Origin: Singulisphaera sp. GP187
GTDB taxonomy: Bacteria; Planctomycetota; Planctomycetia; Isosphaerales; Isosphaeraceae
Reading direction: 5' to 3'
DNA length: 64,000 nucleotides
Assembly (NCBI RefSeq): GCF_900129635.1
Contig: NZ_FSRB01000002.1
Span: 1,764,727 to 1,828,726, forward strand
Position 1 is the stretch's first letter. Every line of letters begins with the position of its first letter. A program made the translations under genes and the position numbers. Shown piece by piece: positions 18,079-26,837 of this stretch. The notes under the pieces were generated by a model that had not been told where the DNA came from, did not search any database, and saw only the letters and a program-made list of their open reading frames with translations.

Positions 18079-18987
18079 TCCGGGATGGTGTTCCCTCGCT
18101 TGCTGGCGGCTCGCCAGGACGACGCCAGGGTACGGTGCCAGGACAATCTCCGCCTGCTCGGTCAGGGATGTCTCCAGTTCGAGAAATCGCACGGGGGATT
18201 CCCGGCGCGGCGGACCGGCTTCAACAACGGTTTGCCCTATGCGGGATGGGGGCCCCAGATCCTCCCCTATATCGCTCAGAATGAACTGGCCAACCAGTAC
18301 AACCCGAAGCTCGATTTTTTCGATCCCGGCAACAAGACCGCTTCCGAGGCTCAGGTCGGAGCGTTCCACTGCCCGGCGGCTCCGGCCGGTCGCACGGTGG
18401 CGATCGAAGCGCAGGCTTCGGCCAAGTCCGAGAACCCGGATAAGGATTTGGTCTTCTCTATCAAAGGAGGAACATGCGACTTCATCACCTCCAATGGTGC
18501 ACTCATGCCGGGCGGCGGCTACGGACTGAACGCCGCCGACCTCGGGTCGATGATTGGCAACCAGAGACAGCCAATGGGAGATGATGAATATGTACCCCTC
18601 TCCAAAATCAGCGATGGCCTGTCTTGTACCTTGCTCCTCATCGAGCAGGCCGGCCGCCCCGAGATCTGGCGGTTCGGCAAGAAGAAAGATGCCGCCGATC
18701 AATTCGGGATGAGCGCGAATGCACGGGGCTCATGGGCCGGCTGGGGTTCGATTGCGTTCGGGCCAGCCTCCGCAACGACCGGCGAGACGCCGGGCAAAGG
18801 AGACGCCAGTGACTGCGCTGTGAACTGCAACAACTCGTTCGGCATCTATGGGTTCCATACCGACGGGGCGAACGTCCTCCTCTGCGACGGTTCCGTCCGA
18901 TTCGTCGGGACCAAGCTCGATCCGCTCACGTTCCTCCACCTGACCATCCGCGATGATGGCCAAGTCGTCGACCTGAACGACTTCTAA
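17995..18987 (+). CDS. DUF1559 protein with atypical prepilin leader
   Basis: Start at ATG 17995 (GGA at 17982-17984); a second ATG lies at 18001. The leader is RRPRAGFTRVDVVATVVLTL: the glycine cleavage site and FT are kept, but the usual LIELLVVIAII is replaced and Asp stands at +5 instead of Glu. The following ARQDDARVRCQDNLRLLGQG replaces AREAARRxQCxNNLKQ. The C-terminal FHTDGANVLLCDGSVRFVGT is canonical DUF1559. The first 28 codons lie in copy 2 of the tandem duplication. A DUF1549 gene follows 22 bases downstream with GGAAGGG before its start, so the two are probably cotranscribed. Confidence 0.92.
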   Translation: MHMANERRPRAGFTRVDVVATVVLTLLASGMVFPRLLAARQDDARVRCQDNLRLLGQGCLQFEKSHGGFPARRTGFNNGLPYAGWGPQILPYIAQNELANQYNPKLDFFDPGNKTASEAQVGAFHCPAAPAGRTVAIEAQASAKSENPDKDLVFSIKGGTCDFITSNGALMPGGGYGLNAADLGSMIGNQRQPMGDDEYVPLSKISDGLSCTLLLIEQAGRPEIWRFGKKKDAADQFGMSANARGSWAGWGSIAFGPASATTGETPGKGDASDCAVNCNNSFGIYGFHTDGANVLLCDGSVRFVGTKLDPLTFLHLTIRDDGQVVDLNDF

Positions 18988-19009
18988 CTCGGAAGGGCAT
19001 CTCACCACC

Positions 19010-20554
19010 ATGCGATTTCACTCATGGTTCCTGCTCCTCGTCTTCGCCCTGCGATGGCCTTCGCTCGTCCGGGCCGTCGAACCGCCGGCTCCGGAGAAAC
19101 TGGCTGAGGTGATCGACGCCAGGCTGACAGCGGGGTGGGCCAAGGCGGGCGCACCTCGAGCCCCTTTGGTGGACGACGCCGGGTTCCTCCGTCGGGCTTC
19201 TCTCGACCTGATCGGTCGCATTCCGACGGCGGCAGAGGCACGTGAGTTCCTCTCGGAACCGGGCCAATCCGCCAGCCGGAGGGCCAGGCTGATCCATCGG
19301 CTGGTCGACTCCGGAGGGCACACACGGCACATGGCGACGTTCTGGCGCAGGACCTGGATCCCCCAGGCCGACACCGCCGAATTCGCGAGACTGGCCGATG
19401 ATTTCGAGGCGTGGGTCGCCCTCCGGCTGCGCGAGGACGTGACCTATGATCGGGTGGTTCGCGAGTTGCTCACGCTCGACGAGGCCGCTGCCGCGCGCCC
19501 CGGGCGGCTCTCCCCGATCGGCTTCTTTGCCGCCAGTGAGTCTAAGCCGGAGAATCTCGCCGCCAACGCGACTCGCGCGCTCCTCGGCGTGAACCTCGAT
19601 TGCGCCCAATGTCACAACCATCCGTTCGCCCGCTGGACCCGCGACCAGTTTTGGCAGACCGCCGCGTTCTTCGCCTCTCCGAACCCAACGCGGGACGGTA
19701 AGTCCGGCCCACCTCGGCTGACGATCCCGAACACGGAGAAGTCTCTCGCCCCGGCGCTGCTCGACGGCACGGCGGTGAACTGGCCCGACTCGGCTTCGCC
19801 CGGCACAGGACGCCGGCTGTTGGCGGACTGGATGGCCGCGAAGGACAACCCGTTCTTCGCCCGCAATGCGGTCAACCGTCTCTGGGCCCATCTCTACGGA
19901 ACCGCACTCGTCGAACCACTCGACGATCTCAGTGGAGAAGGCAGCGACACGGGCGAACGCGCCGACTTGCTCGAGGAATTAGCCGACACGTTCGCGGCCA
20001 GCGGATCCGACCTGAAGTACATGACTCGCGCCTTCGCGTTGACGAATGCCTATCAGATGGCGGTCGTGGGTGGCGACGAAATTTCATCAGACGAGAAAAT
20101 GTTCAATAAGATTCTCGTGCGAGGCTTGACCGGCGAGCAGCTCTACGACAGCCTGCGGACCGCCGCCGGTCTGCCGCCGGAGCGTGACGATCTCGGCCGC
20201 GGCCAAGGTCGGGAGGCCCGCAAGCGGTTCGCCGCCCAGTTTCACGTCGAGCGGCCGGTAGTCGCGGAGCGTTCGATCACGCAGGCGCTCTCAATGATGA
20301 ACGGCCCGCTGACGACCGACCTCGGCGATCCCGCCAATAACCCGACGCTCGCCGGGATCGTCGATGCGCCGTTCCTCGACACGGCGGGCAAGGTCGACAC
20401 GCTGTTCCTGGCGGTGGTCGGCCGCCTGCCCCGGAAGGAAGAATCGAGGACGGCGATCGCCTATGTCGAAGACGCCGAGGGCTTTCGCGGCCGAGCGTTC
20501 GGGGACCTGTTCTGGGCCCTCGTAAACACCACCGAATTCAACACCAATCACTAG
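19010..20554 (+). CDS. DUF1549/DUF1553 secreted cytochrome-like protein
   Basis: The signal peptide (FLLLVFALRWPSLVRA) is followed by DUF1549: DARLTAGWAKAG, FLRRASLDLIGRIPTAAE, and a CAQCHNHP motif at about residue 198 that is a possible heme-binding CxxCH. The C-terminal DUF1553 part begins around NPFFARNAVNRLWAHLYGT and includes GEQLYDSLRTAAG and LFLAVVGRLPRKEE. Proteins of this type are always found next to a DUF1501 protein in planctomycetes, as here 21 bases downstream. The function is unknown; an exported redox or surface role is inferred. It is shorter than the common 700-900 residue versions because the N-terminal cytochrome c/Big domains are absent. Confidence 0.94.
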   Translation: MRFHSWFLLLVFALRWPSLVRAVEPPAPEKLAEVIDARLTAGWAKAGAPRAPLVDDAGFLRRASLDLIGRIPTAAEAREFLSEPGQSASRRARLIHRLVDSGGHTRHMATFWRRTWIPQADTAEFARLADDFEAWVALRLREDVTYDRVVRELLTLDEAAAARPGRLSPIGFFAASESKPENLAANATRALLGVNLDCAQCHNHPFARWTRDQFWQTAAFFASPNPTRDGKSGPPRLTIPNTEKSLAPALLDGTAVNWPDSASPGTGRRLLADWMAAKDNPFFARNAVNRLWAHLYGTALVEPLDDLSGEGSDTGERADLLEELADTFAASGSDLKYMTRAFALTNAYQMAVVGGDEISSDEKMFNKILVRGLTGEQLYDSLRTAAGLPPERDDLGRGQGREARKRFAAQFHVERPVVAERSITQALSMMNGPLTTDLGDPANNPTLAGIVDAPFLDTAGKVDTLFLAVVGRLPRKEESRTAIAYVEDAEGFRGRAFGDLFWALVNTTEFNTNH

Positions 20555-20575
20555 CTTCGAAAGGACGCAAGTCCC

Positions 20576-21880
20576 ATGCCCGGCCCCTCACAACTCTCGC
20601 GACGTGACTGGCTGCGTTTGACGGCGGTGGGCGCCGTCGGGGTGTCGCAGTCGGGCTGGCTGCGCGCTCTCGCCGACGACGCGACGGACAACCCAACCCG
20701 GCGGAAGTCCATCATCCTGCTCTGGCTCAACGGCGGGCCGGCGACGATCGACCTGTGGGACCTGAAGCCCGGCCACGCGAACGGCGGGCCGTACCAGGAA
20801 ATCGACACGGCCGTGCCAGGGGTGAAGATCAGCGAGCACCTCCCGAAGCTGGCGAAGCGGATGGATGAGATCGCCATCATCCGCTCGATGGCCACCCGCG
20901 AGGGGGACCACCGCCGGGCCCGGATCGTGAGCCTCACCGGGTACGCACCGGTGGGGGCGATCCAGTTCCCTTCGGTGGGCTCACTGATCGCCCATGAGTT
21001 CGACGATCCCGCCACCGATCTGCCGGGATTCGTGAGTGTCGGCGGCCGGAACGGCGCCGACCTCGGGGCCGGATTCCTCGGCCCTCGGTTCTCGCCGCTC
21101 GTGGTGGGTGGGGGCGAGCGGCGTCTGATCCCGGGTCGCGGCGCCGACGAATTGAAAGTGCCGGACCTGGACCGGCCCGAGGGCCTGAGTGCCGCGGCGT
21201 ACGCCAAGCGGCTCGAATTGCTCCACGGTCTTGAGAACGGTTTCGATGCGGGCAAGAAGGGACCCGTCGCGGAGACGTTGAAGGCCGCCACGGACCGGGC
21301 TGTGCGGTTGATGCGCCCCGAGGCCGCCGCCGCGTTCCGACTCGAGGCCGAGACGGCCGAGGTCCGCGCTGCCTACGGCCGCACCACCTTCGGCCAGGGG
21401 TGTCTGCTCGCGCGGCGGCTGGTCGAACGCGGTGTCCCGTTCGTTGAAGTCACTCTTGATGGCTGGGACACGCACCAGAACAATTTCGACCGCGTGGCGG
21501 AGCTCTCCGGCACGCTTGACACGGCGTTCGCGGCGCTGCTCGCCGACCTTGAGGGCCGCGGGTTGCTCGATTCGACCCTGGTCGTCTGCCAAGGGGAATT
21601 CGGCCGGACGCCGCGGATTAATGGACAAGCCGGGCGCGACCACTGGCCGGCATCGTGGTCCGCGGTGTTGGCCGGCGGCGGCATCCACGCCGGGCAGGTG
21701 ATCGGTAAGACCAGCGCCGATGGGATCGCCCTGGAGAGTAAGCCGACCCGGACGCCGGATCTCATCGCCACCGTCGTGAAGGCGATCGGCATCGATCCGA
21801 TGAAGCAAAATATGTCAAACGTAGGACGACCCATCCGCATCGCCGACCCGACCGCGAAACCGATCGAGGAGCTGCTGTGA
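20576..21880 (+). CDS. DUF1501 (sulfatase-like fold) protein, partner of DUF1549
   Basis: 434 residues. It starts LSRRDWLRLTAVGAVGVSQ, a Tat-like signal, then SIILLWLNGGPATIDLWDLK and PNxxNGG-type motifs typical of DUF1501. VTLDGWDTHQNNFDRV and LVVCQGEFGRTPRINGQAG carry the conserved Asp/His/Glu residues that resemble alkaline-phosphatase-superfamily metal ligands; WDTH and GRDHWP are diagnostic. It is translationally coupled to the next gene: the stop TGA overlaps a GTG start. It is probably exported folded through Tat with the DUF1549 protein. Confidence 0.94.
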   Translation: MPGPSQLSRRDWLRLTAVGAVGVSQSGWLRALADDATDNPTRRKSIILLWLNGGPATIDLWDLKPGHANGGPYQEIDTAVPGVKISEHLPKLAKRMDEIAIIRSMATREGDHRRARIVSLTGYAPVGAIQFPSVGSLIAHEFDDPATDLPGFVSVGGRNGADLGAGFLGPRFSPLVVGGGERRLIPGRGADELKVPDLDRPEGLSAAAYAKRLELLHGLENGFDAGKKGPVAETLKAATDRAVRLMRPEAAAAFRLEAETAEVRAAYGRTTFGQGCLLARRLVERGVPFVEVTLDGWDTHQNNFDRVAELSGTLDTAFAALLADLEGRGLLDSTLVVCQGEFGRTPRINGQAGRDHWPASWSAVLAGGGIHAGQVIGKTSADGIALESKPTRTPDLIATVVKAIGIDPMKQNMSNVGRPIRIADPTAKPIEELL

Positions 21881-23379
21881 ATATTCCCGGCATCTTGCAC
21901 CTTGCCCTGACGGCGGTAAGTCTCTCCCCCACGTCGGAGTCCAGCCCGCGAGCCAATGCGCCGGCCGAACTCGTTCTCCTCGGCGGTAGTCAGGTCGCGC
22001 GAATCGAGCTATCCGTGGAGGTGGCCGGCTCGCCGCTCCACACGGTCTGGGACGAGACGTTCGCACGCCTCTTTGCATTCTTCGACCGCGAGGGTGACGG
22101 CGTCCTCGACGAGAAGGAGGCGGCCCTCCTGCCCTCGCCGCTCGCGCTTCGGCAAGCGATGGGCAATGGCTTCACGCCGCCGGTCGGGTCCGCCCCTGCT
22201 TTCGCCGACCTCGACCGGGGCGACGGCAAAGTGAGGGCCGACGACCTCGCCGCATTCTACCGCGGTGCCGGCGCCGGGACGGTCCTGATTGGCGTGGGTC
22301 GGCTGCCAGGAACTGCCGAATTGTCGACCGCGCTGATCAGGTCCCTCGATACCGACCGCAACGGCGAACTTGGCCAGGAGGAGTGGAAAGCGGCGGCCGG
22401 AACCTTGAAGAAACTCGACGCGAACGACGACGAGCTGATCGGGGCTGGGGAGATCGTGCCGAAACTCGTCTACCCCGGCGCCGCCGGGACGCTCCTACTG
22501 ACGCCGGCGGCCGGCCCGGCACCGTCGGACGTGCTCGCGAAGCTGCCGCTCGTTCTCCTTCCCGCAGATCCTAAGCAGACAGGCTGGACCGTCGAAGTCG
22601 CGCGGCGCCTGCCCCGATTCCAGGCCGAGGAACTGGCCCGGTGGCGGAAACGGGAGCCCGACGCAAGTTGGGGCGTCCGTCTTGGCGATCAGCCAACCTC
22701 GGAGCGGTTCGCATTCGCCGGGGACGGCGTCCGGGTGAGTGGCTGGGCCGCGAGCGGGAAGATGAAGGATTCCCTGTCGACGGCCCGACGCGCAATGACG
22801 GGCCGATTCGAAGTCCCCTGGTCCGGACCGGAAGCGGGCGGCAATCGGCGGCGCGGGGGCGACCTCTCGTGGCTTACGCCGATCGCGGACCGCGACGCCA
22901 ATGGCAAGCTCGACCGAACCGAGCTCGACGCCTGGCTCGACCTGCAAGCGCAGCTCGCACGCGGGCAGGTGCTGGTGACCGTGCTTGACGGGGCGGGGCT
23001 GTTCGAGATCCTTGACACAAGCCACGACGGAGCCTTGTCCGTGCGCGAACTCCGCGCGGCCTGGGAGCGGCTGGAGGAAGCCGGATGCGTGACGGGCGAC
23101 ACATTCGACCGCGCGAGGCTTCCCCGTGTGGTACTGGCCGCGGTCAGTTGGGGCTATCCGCGAGACCTGGCGCTCGTCGCGCGTCGTGGCCCAGCCTGGT
23201 CCCGAGCGATGGACCGCAACGGAGATGGCGATGTGTCTCGCCGCGAGTTCACGGGGCCGGCTGCGGAGTTCGATAAACTCGACCGAGACAGGGACGGCCT
23301 GATCGACGCCGCCGAAGCCGCTCGCGCTGGCGCGAGTGCCGAGGCTTCCGATACGCCCCCAGGGCGGTCGCGTCCCTAA
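21877..23379 (+). CDS. EF-hand repeat protein in the DUF1549/DUF1501 operon
   Basis: This starts with GTG overlapping the previous stop (GTGA). It contains at least eight EF-hand-like calcium loops, for example FDREGDGVLDEKE (about 70), LDTDRNGELGQEE (about 152), LDANDDELIGAGE (about 171), RDANGKLDRTELD (about 335), LDTSHDGALSVRE (about 378), MDRNGDGDVSRRE (about 445) and LDRDRDGLIDAAE (about 467). Some loops (DRGDGKVRADD) are degenerate. A short hydrophobic N-terminus (ILHLALTAVSLS) suggests export. It probably binds calcium outside the cytoplasm. Coupling to DUF1501 implies a joint function of unknown nature. Confidence 0.9.
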   Translation: MNIPGILHLALTAVSLSPTSESSPRANAPAELVLLGGSQVARIELSVEVAGSPLHTVWDETFARLFAFFDREGDGVLDEKEAALLPSPLALRQAMGNGFTPPVGSAPAFADLDRGDGKVRADDLAAFYRGAGAGTVLIGVGRLPGTAELSTALIRSLDTDRNGELGQEEWKAAAGTLKKLDANDDELIGAGEIVPKLVYPGAAGTLLLTPAAGPAPSDVLAKLPLVLLPADPKQTGWTVEVARRLPRFQAEELARWRKREPDASWGVRLGDQPTSERFAFAGDGVRVSGWAASGKMKDSLSTARRAMTGRFEVPWSGPEAGGNRRRGGDLSWLTPIADRDANGKLDRTELDAWLDLQAQLARGQVLVTVLDGAGLFEILDTSHDGALSVRELRAAWERLEEAGCVTGDTFDRARLPRVVLAAVSWGYPRDLALVARRGPAWSRAMDRNGDGDVSRREFTGPAAEFDKLDRDRDGLIDAAEAARAGASAEASDTPPGRSRP

Positions 23380-23425
23380 GTACGTGGATCTGGTCATTCT
23401 CTGTATTGAATTATGTGCAAGCCCT

Positions 23426-23490
23426 GGGTGCCACGGGTTGGACTCAACCCGTGAGCCAAAAACCCAGGCGATCATTCACGGGCTAAATAC
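23426..23490. repeat. Left part of an approximately 80-bp palindromic repeat interrupted by an IS
   Basis: GGGTGCCACGGGTT at 23426-23439 is the inverse of AACCCGTGGCACCC at 25022-25035, just beyond the IS. Within the left part ACGGGTT...AACCCGT forms another hairpin. If the IS and one target copy are removed, a palindromic element of about 80 bp is restored. Confidence 0.65.
23485..23490. repeat. Target site duplication of IS (left), AAATAC
   Basis: Identical to 25016-25021 on the other side of the inverted repeats. Confidence 0.85.
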
Positions 23491-25015
23491 ACAATAGTGT
23501 CCGGGATTCCTGATGGCGAGGAGGCTTTTCGTCAGGACATCCCAGAATAATTCGATTTGAACAGCCTTGCAGCCGCCTCCTTCGGTTTGGAGGGCGATCC
23601 CGGCGCATGCCGCGGCATGACCTCGTCCGCAGCGCGTGGACGGGCCCTGATCGCTTATTTGGGTTTTTCGGCACGCTTCCGCGCAACGCGGTCACGCTGT
23701 AATTGGCACTGACGCTCCCGCTCGCGAAGGATCGGCATGATCTCGTCCATCGTCGCCGTGCCGTTGGCCACCATTCCCAGCAGGCTAAACATATACTTGC
23801 TGGGGCGATTTCCTGTATGGATGTACATGAGCGTGACGCCGATCACGGCGACGTAGAAGCTCAACAGCACACCCTCGCGGCTGTGACTGATCAGATGATC
23901 GAACCGCGCGTAGCTTTTCAGCCAGCGGAAAAACAGTTCAACTTGCCATCTATGACGATATAATACTCCGATGATTGATGCGTCGGGCTCGAGCAGGGTC
24001 GTCAAGAGGTAGACCGGATTCTCGGGGTCATCCTTGGGGACGATGACCACTTCGCGAAGGACGATGCCCAGCGGTTTGCGATGCGTCGAGCCGGGAAAAC
24101 GGACCAGTCGATCGGAGATGACGTCCGCGTCGCGGGCCTCTTGGGTGAGTTCCCTCGTCTCGGTCGTCTCGAGGTTGGGGGTGCGTTCTCCGGGTTTCCG
24201 GAACCGCATCACGAAATCCGCCGCCGGTTCTACGTGGGCCTTGATCAGCTTGAAGCTGAAGATCCCCCGGTCGTAGAGATGGATCGCCCCGGGGGTGATG
24301 GAGTACGCGGCGGTGGTCGCCTCGCTCTGGCCGGCCTCGGGGACGACGATCAGCTCGGGGAGCCAGGTTTGGGCATCGACATGGAAGTCGAGGCGAGCGC
24401 CGGTCTTGCCGCCGCGGCGGCGGACGCTCCAGGCCACTGAGGCGGCGGCATGAAGGAAGGTGCCATCGACGGCGAGGACCTGGCGGTGAAGCGAGCTCAG
24501 GGGATCGGCGGCCTGGTTCGGGTTGGGACTGGGCTTGAGAACGTTGCGTCGGAGCTGATCGAGGATCGGCTGCAAGCGAGTGTGGTCGGCCAACTTATTG
24601 AAGTCGGAGAGGGTGCTTTTGCAGAGTTTCTGGATCGAGAGGAATTTTTGGGCTTGTCGGGTTTGGCTGAAATCCTCGATCGTCCTGAGGGTCCGCAGAG
24701 TGGGGTTGAAGAAGGCCAGGAGCATGGCAACGAAGACGTCGTCGAGGAAGAGGTCGCGGTTGCCATGGGGGTCCTGGTCGCGAAGTTGTGCGATGAGCCG
24801 TTCGATCGAATGGATGTGCTTGGCCCCGACCACTTGATCGGGCCAGATGGGCAAATCACGAGAGAGCCACCCCGGTGCCCCGACCCGTTCAGGTCGCTGG
24901 GAAGGGGGAGTGTCAACCAGGGGTGGTTTCTTGGCCGCCATGACGAATACTGTGGCCGACCGTAACCAAAAGCGCAAGCGAAGATTTGATGAAGGTCGAT
25001 CCCGGACACTATTGT
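23491..25015 (-). mobile_element. Complete IS4-family insertion sequence (1525 bp)
   Basis: Bounded by perfect 17-bp inverted repeats (23491-23507 and 24999-25015, outer sequence ACAATAGTGTCCGGGAT) and flanked by 6-bp AAATAC target duplications. It contains one transposase gene. The intact repeats and identical duplications suggest recent insertion. Confidence 0.92.
23655..24941 (-). CDS. IS4-family transposase
   Basis: DDE transposase of the IS4/DUF4372 type. It has first Asp in LAVDGTFLHAA, second Asp in AIHLYDRGIFSFKL and the Y-(2)-R-(3)-E-(6)-K type signature YRHRWQVELFFRWLK. The C-terminus is basic (RERERQCQLQRDRVARKR). The start at ATG 24941 lies inside the inverted repeats; a longer frame to 25079 would begin outside the element. 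The length (428 aa) is normal and the frame is intact, so the enzyme is probably active. Confidence 0.93.
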   Translation of the reverse strand: MAAKKPPLVDTPPSQRPERVGAPGWLSRDLPIWPDQVVGAKHIHSIERLIAQLRDQDPHGNRDLFLDDVFVAMLLAFFNPTLRTLRTIEDFSQTRQAQKFLSIQKLCKSTLSDFNKLADHTRLQPILDQLRRNVLKPSPNPNQAADPLSSLHRQVLAVDGTFLHAAASVAWSVRRRGGKTGARLDFHVDAQTWLPELIVVPEAGQSEATTAAYSITPGAIHLYDRGIFSFKLIKAHVEPAADFVMRFRKPGERTPNLETTETRELTQEARDADVISDRLVRFPGSTHRKPLGIVLREVVIVPKDDPENPVYLLTTLLEPDASIIGVLYRHRWQVELFFRWLKSYARFDHLISHSREGVLLSFYVAVIGVTLMYIHTGNRPSKYMFSLLGMVANGTATMDEIMPILRERERQCQLQRDRVARKRAEKPK

Positions 25016-25021
25016 AAATAC
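25016..25021. repeat. Target site duplication of IS (right), AAATAC
   Basis: Identical to 23485-23490. Confidence 0.85.
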
Positions 25022-25039
25022 AACCCGTGGCACCCAACG
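25022..25039. repeat. Right arm of the interrupted palindromic repeat
   Basis: AACCCGTGGCACCC pairs with 23426-23439. The overlapping 14-mer CGTGGCACCCAACG (25026-25039) recurs in direct orientation at 26604-26617, after the second IS. Confidence 0.6.
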
Positions 25040-25141
25040 TCAGTAACTCGGCGTCGTCAACAACGGATGTAACTCTCACCGGACCAGAGAATTACTGCCG
25101 CTCCGTGGCTGCGGTTCGTTCGAGAGAAGGGGGGGCAAAAA

Positions 25142-25211
25142 ATCGCCGTTCTTCGTCATGATGGGTGCGGCTAGCAACCGGCACTCACCTGGATTGAGGA
25201 AGAACGGCGAT
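25142..25211 (+). promoter_or_regulatory. Fold-back hairpin covering the transposase start codon
   Basis: A perfect 13-bp inverted repeat (25142-25154 with 25199-25211) pairs the sequence just upstream of the IS gene with its own start region, including the A and T of ATG 25210 and the end of GAGGA. A transcript reading in from outside would fold and hide the start. One starting inside the 44-base loop would not. Confidence 0.6.
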
Positions 25212-26583
25212 GAAGGCAGCTCGGACGCTGCAAGGCTTGCAGCAACCGCAGTCGTTGATCGGCTATGTCCGACAGTTTCTCACCCCGACGGTCTGGAAGC
25301 AAGCCCGAGGGGTTGTTCCTCAAAGGCGGTCGGCGCCGCGGTGGGATCTCCAGCCACTGGTCGTGGTCATGCTCGCCATGACCTGGGCCACCGGCGACTC
25401 CGAGTCCGAGAGGTTTGAGAAGGCCCGGGGATACTACGTCGCCTGCCATGAGTCGCGAAGACGCCCGGGAAAGACCCTCGTCGGCTTCCAGAAAGCGATG
25501 CGACGCGTCCCCATGCGACAACTCAGGGCGTTGGCCGCGGGGGTTCGGCAACAGATCCACGCCCGACTGGGGTCGCGGCGGATTGTCGACGGCTTCGAGC
25601 CGATGGGCTGCGACGGCTCGCGGATCGAGTGCCCCCGCACCCCCGAGTTGGAACGGGGACTCGGGCAGGCCGGCAAGAACGACGCGGCCCCCAACGTCTG
25701 GCTGACGGCGTTCGTCCACTTGCCCACGGGACTGCTTTGGTCGTGGCGACTCGGCCCGGGCACCGCGGCCGAGCAAGAGCATTTGAGGCACTTGCTCGCC
25801 ACCCTCTCGCCCGAGGCCCTGATCGTCTGCGACGCCGCTTATATGGGCTTCGATCTGGTCCGGGCGATCCTCGGTGTCAAGCGATCGTTCCTGTTCCGGA
25901 TGTCGTCGCGGGTCGACCTCTACACCCTCGAAGTGGCGAACCTGGAGGATTGGACCGAAGGCCCTGTCTTGTACTGGCCGAACTATGTCCAGAAGAAAGG
26001 GGAAGCGCCGATCCAATGCCGCTTGATCCGGATCCCGGCCAAGGGCAAGGGTAAGGGGTCGGTCAAACGCGACGTCTGGCTCCTGACCGACGTCCTCGAC
26101 CCAGCCCGGATGTCGGCGGCGACGGCCGCCAAATTCTACCGCTGGAGATGGCGTAATGAAGGACTATTTCGCACATACAAGCGTATAATCAATAAATTGA
26201 AACTCGCTAGCCGCACGGTGGCCTTGGTGCATCGCGAGGCCGAGTTGTCACTGCTGGCCACGCAGATCCTCCTGGCGCATGCCGACCTGGCGCTTCGGCC
26301 GGCGTCGGCGTCGGCGTCGGCGACCGATGGCCCAGTGATCAGCCCCCGCAAAGTTCTGATCGAGATCCGCAAGGAGATCGACGCGGCCGTGAAACCCAAG
26401 GCCAAGTGTTACCACAAGCGACTCGCGGGCTGCCGCGCCGGGTGCCGGAAGCAGAAGAGCCCGAAAGCCACACGCAAGTGGCCTCGTCGCAAACCGCATA
26501 AGCCGCCGAAACCGCCTGTGCTCCACACCCTGACTCAGGAACAGAAAGCCTTGCTAAACAAGCACATGAGTGCAGTAGGATGA
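25210..26583 (+). CDS. IS4-type transposase, distinct from the first
   Basis: 457 residues. DDE residues lie in MGCDGSRIECPR (first Asp), ALIVCDAAYMGFDLV (second Asp) and YRWRWRNEGLFRTYKR (catalytic Glu with the W/N-E-x-x-F-R context of IS4). The N-terminal region (MLAMTWATGDSESERFEKAR) differs from the neighbour transposase, so this is a separate subgroup. The basic, lysine/proline-rich tail (KWPRRKPHKPPKPP) may bind DNA. The frame is intact. Confidence 0.9.
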   Translation: MKAARTLQGLQQPQSLIGYVRQFLTPTVWKQARGVVPQRRSAPRWDLQPLVVVMLAMTWATGDSESERFEKARGYYVACHESRRRPGKTLVGFQKAMRRVPMRQLRALAAGVRQQIHARLGSRRIVDGFEPMGCDGSRIECPRTPELERGLGQAGKNDAAPNVWLTAFVHLPTGLLWSWRLGPGTAAEQEHLRHLLATLSPEALIVCDAAYMGFDLVRAILGVKRSFLFRMSSRVDLYTLEVANLEDWTEGPVLYWPNYVQKKGEAPIQCRLIRIPAKGKGKGSVKRDVWLLTDVLDPARMSAATAAKFYRWRWRNEGLFRTYKRIINKLKLASRTVALVHREAELSLLATQILLAHADLALRPASASASATDGPVISPRKVLIEIRKEIDAAVKPKAKCYHKRLAGCRAGCRKQKSPKATRKWPRRKPHKPPKPPVLHTLTQEQKALLNKHMSAVG

Positions 26584-26837
26584 GGCATCAGTAATCGACG
26601 TTGCGTGGCACCCAACGGCGATTCTATCACCGCGGTCACCGCTCAGAAAAGCAAAGAAGACCGGGACCAAACGCTTAGATTCGCCCAGTGACGAGTGACG
26701 CCGGACCCGGTCGCTGAGCACCTTGACGCTCTCGAACCGGCTCGCACGCGCCGTAACGTCGCCCTCGCCCCGCTCATTCCAGAGGCACCAGGCTCGAGGC
26801 TCGCCCCTCGCGATCCACTCGACTCAGGAACGCGTCG
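26584..26837. other. Spacer after the second IS
   Basis: This contains the 14-base repeat CGTGGCACCCAACG (26604-26617) shared with 25026-25039, and no gene. It may include a decayed repeat arm. Confidence 0.4.

Larger units (their letters stand above)
25141..26623 (+). mobile_element. Second IS4-type element, approximate ends
   Basis: The span is taken from a 10-bp inverted pair AATCGCCGTT (25141-25150) and AACGGCGATT (26614-26623) around a transposase gene. No target duplication was found, so the true ends are uncertain; one or both could lie elsewhere within 25040-26640. Confidence 0.45.

Noticed and set aside
23426..26617. CRISPR-like repeats (GTGGCACCC units)
   Set aside because: Only a few copies, in both orientations, without regular spacing or cas genes; they behave as palindromic dispersed repeats.
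25040..26640. Composite transposon formed by the two IS4-type elements
   Set aside because: The two transposases belong to different subgroups and their end sequences differ, so they could not act on a common unit.
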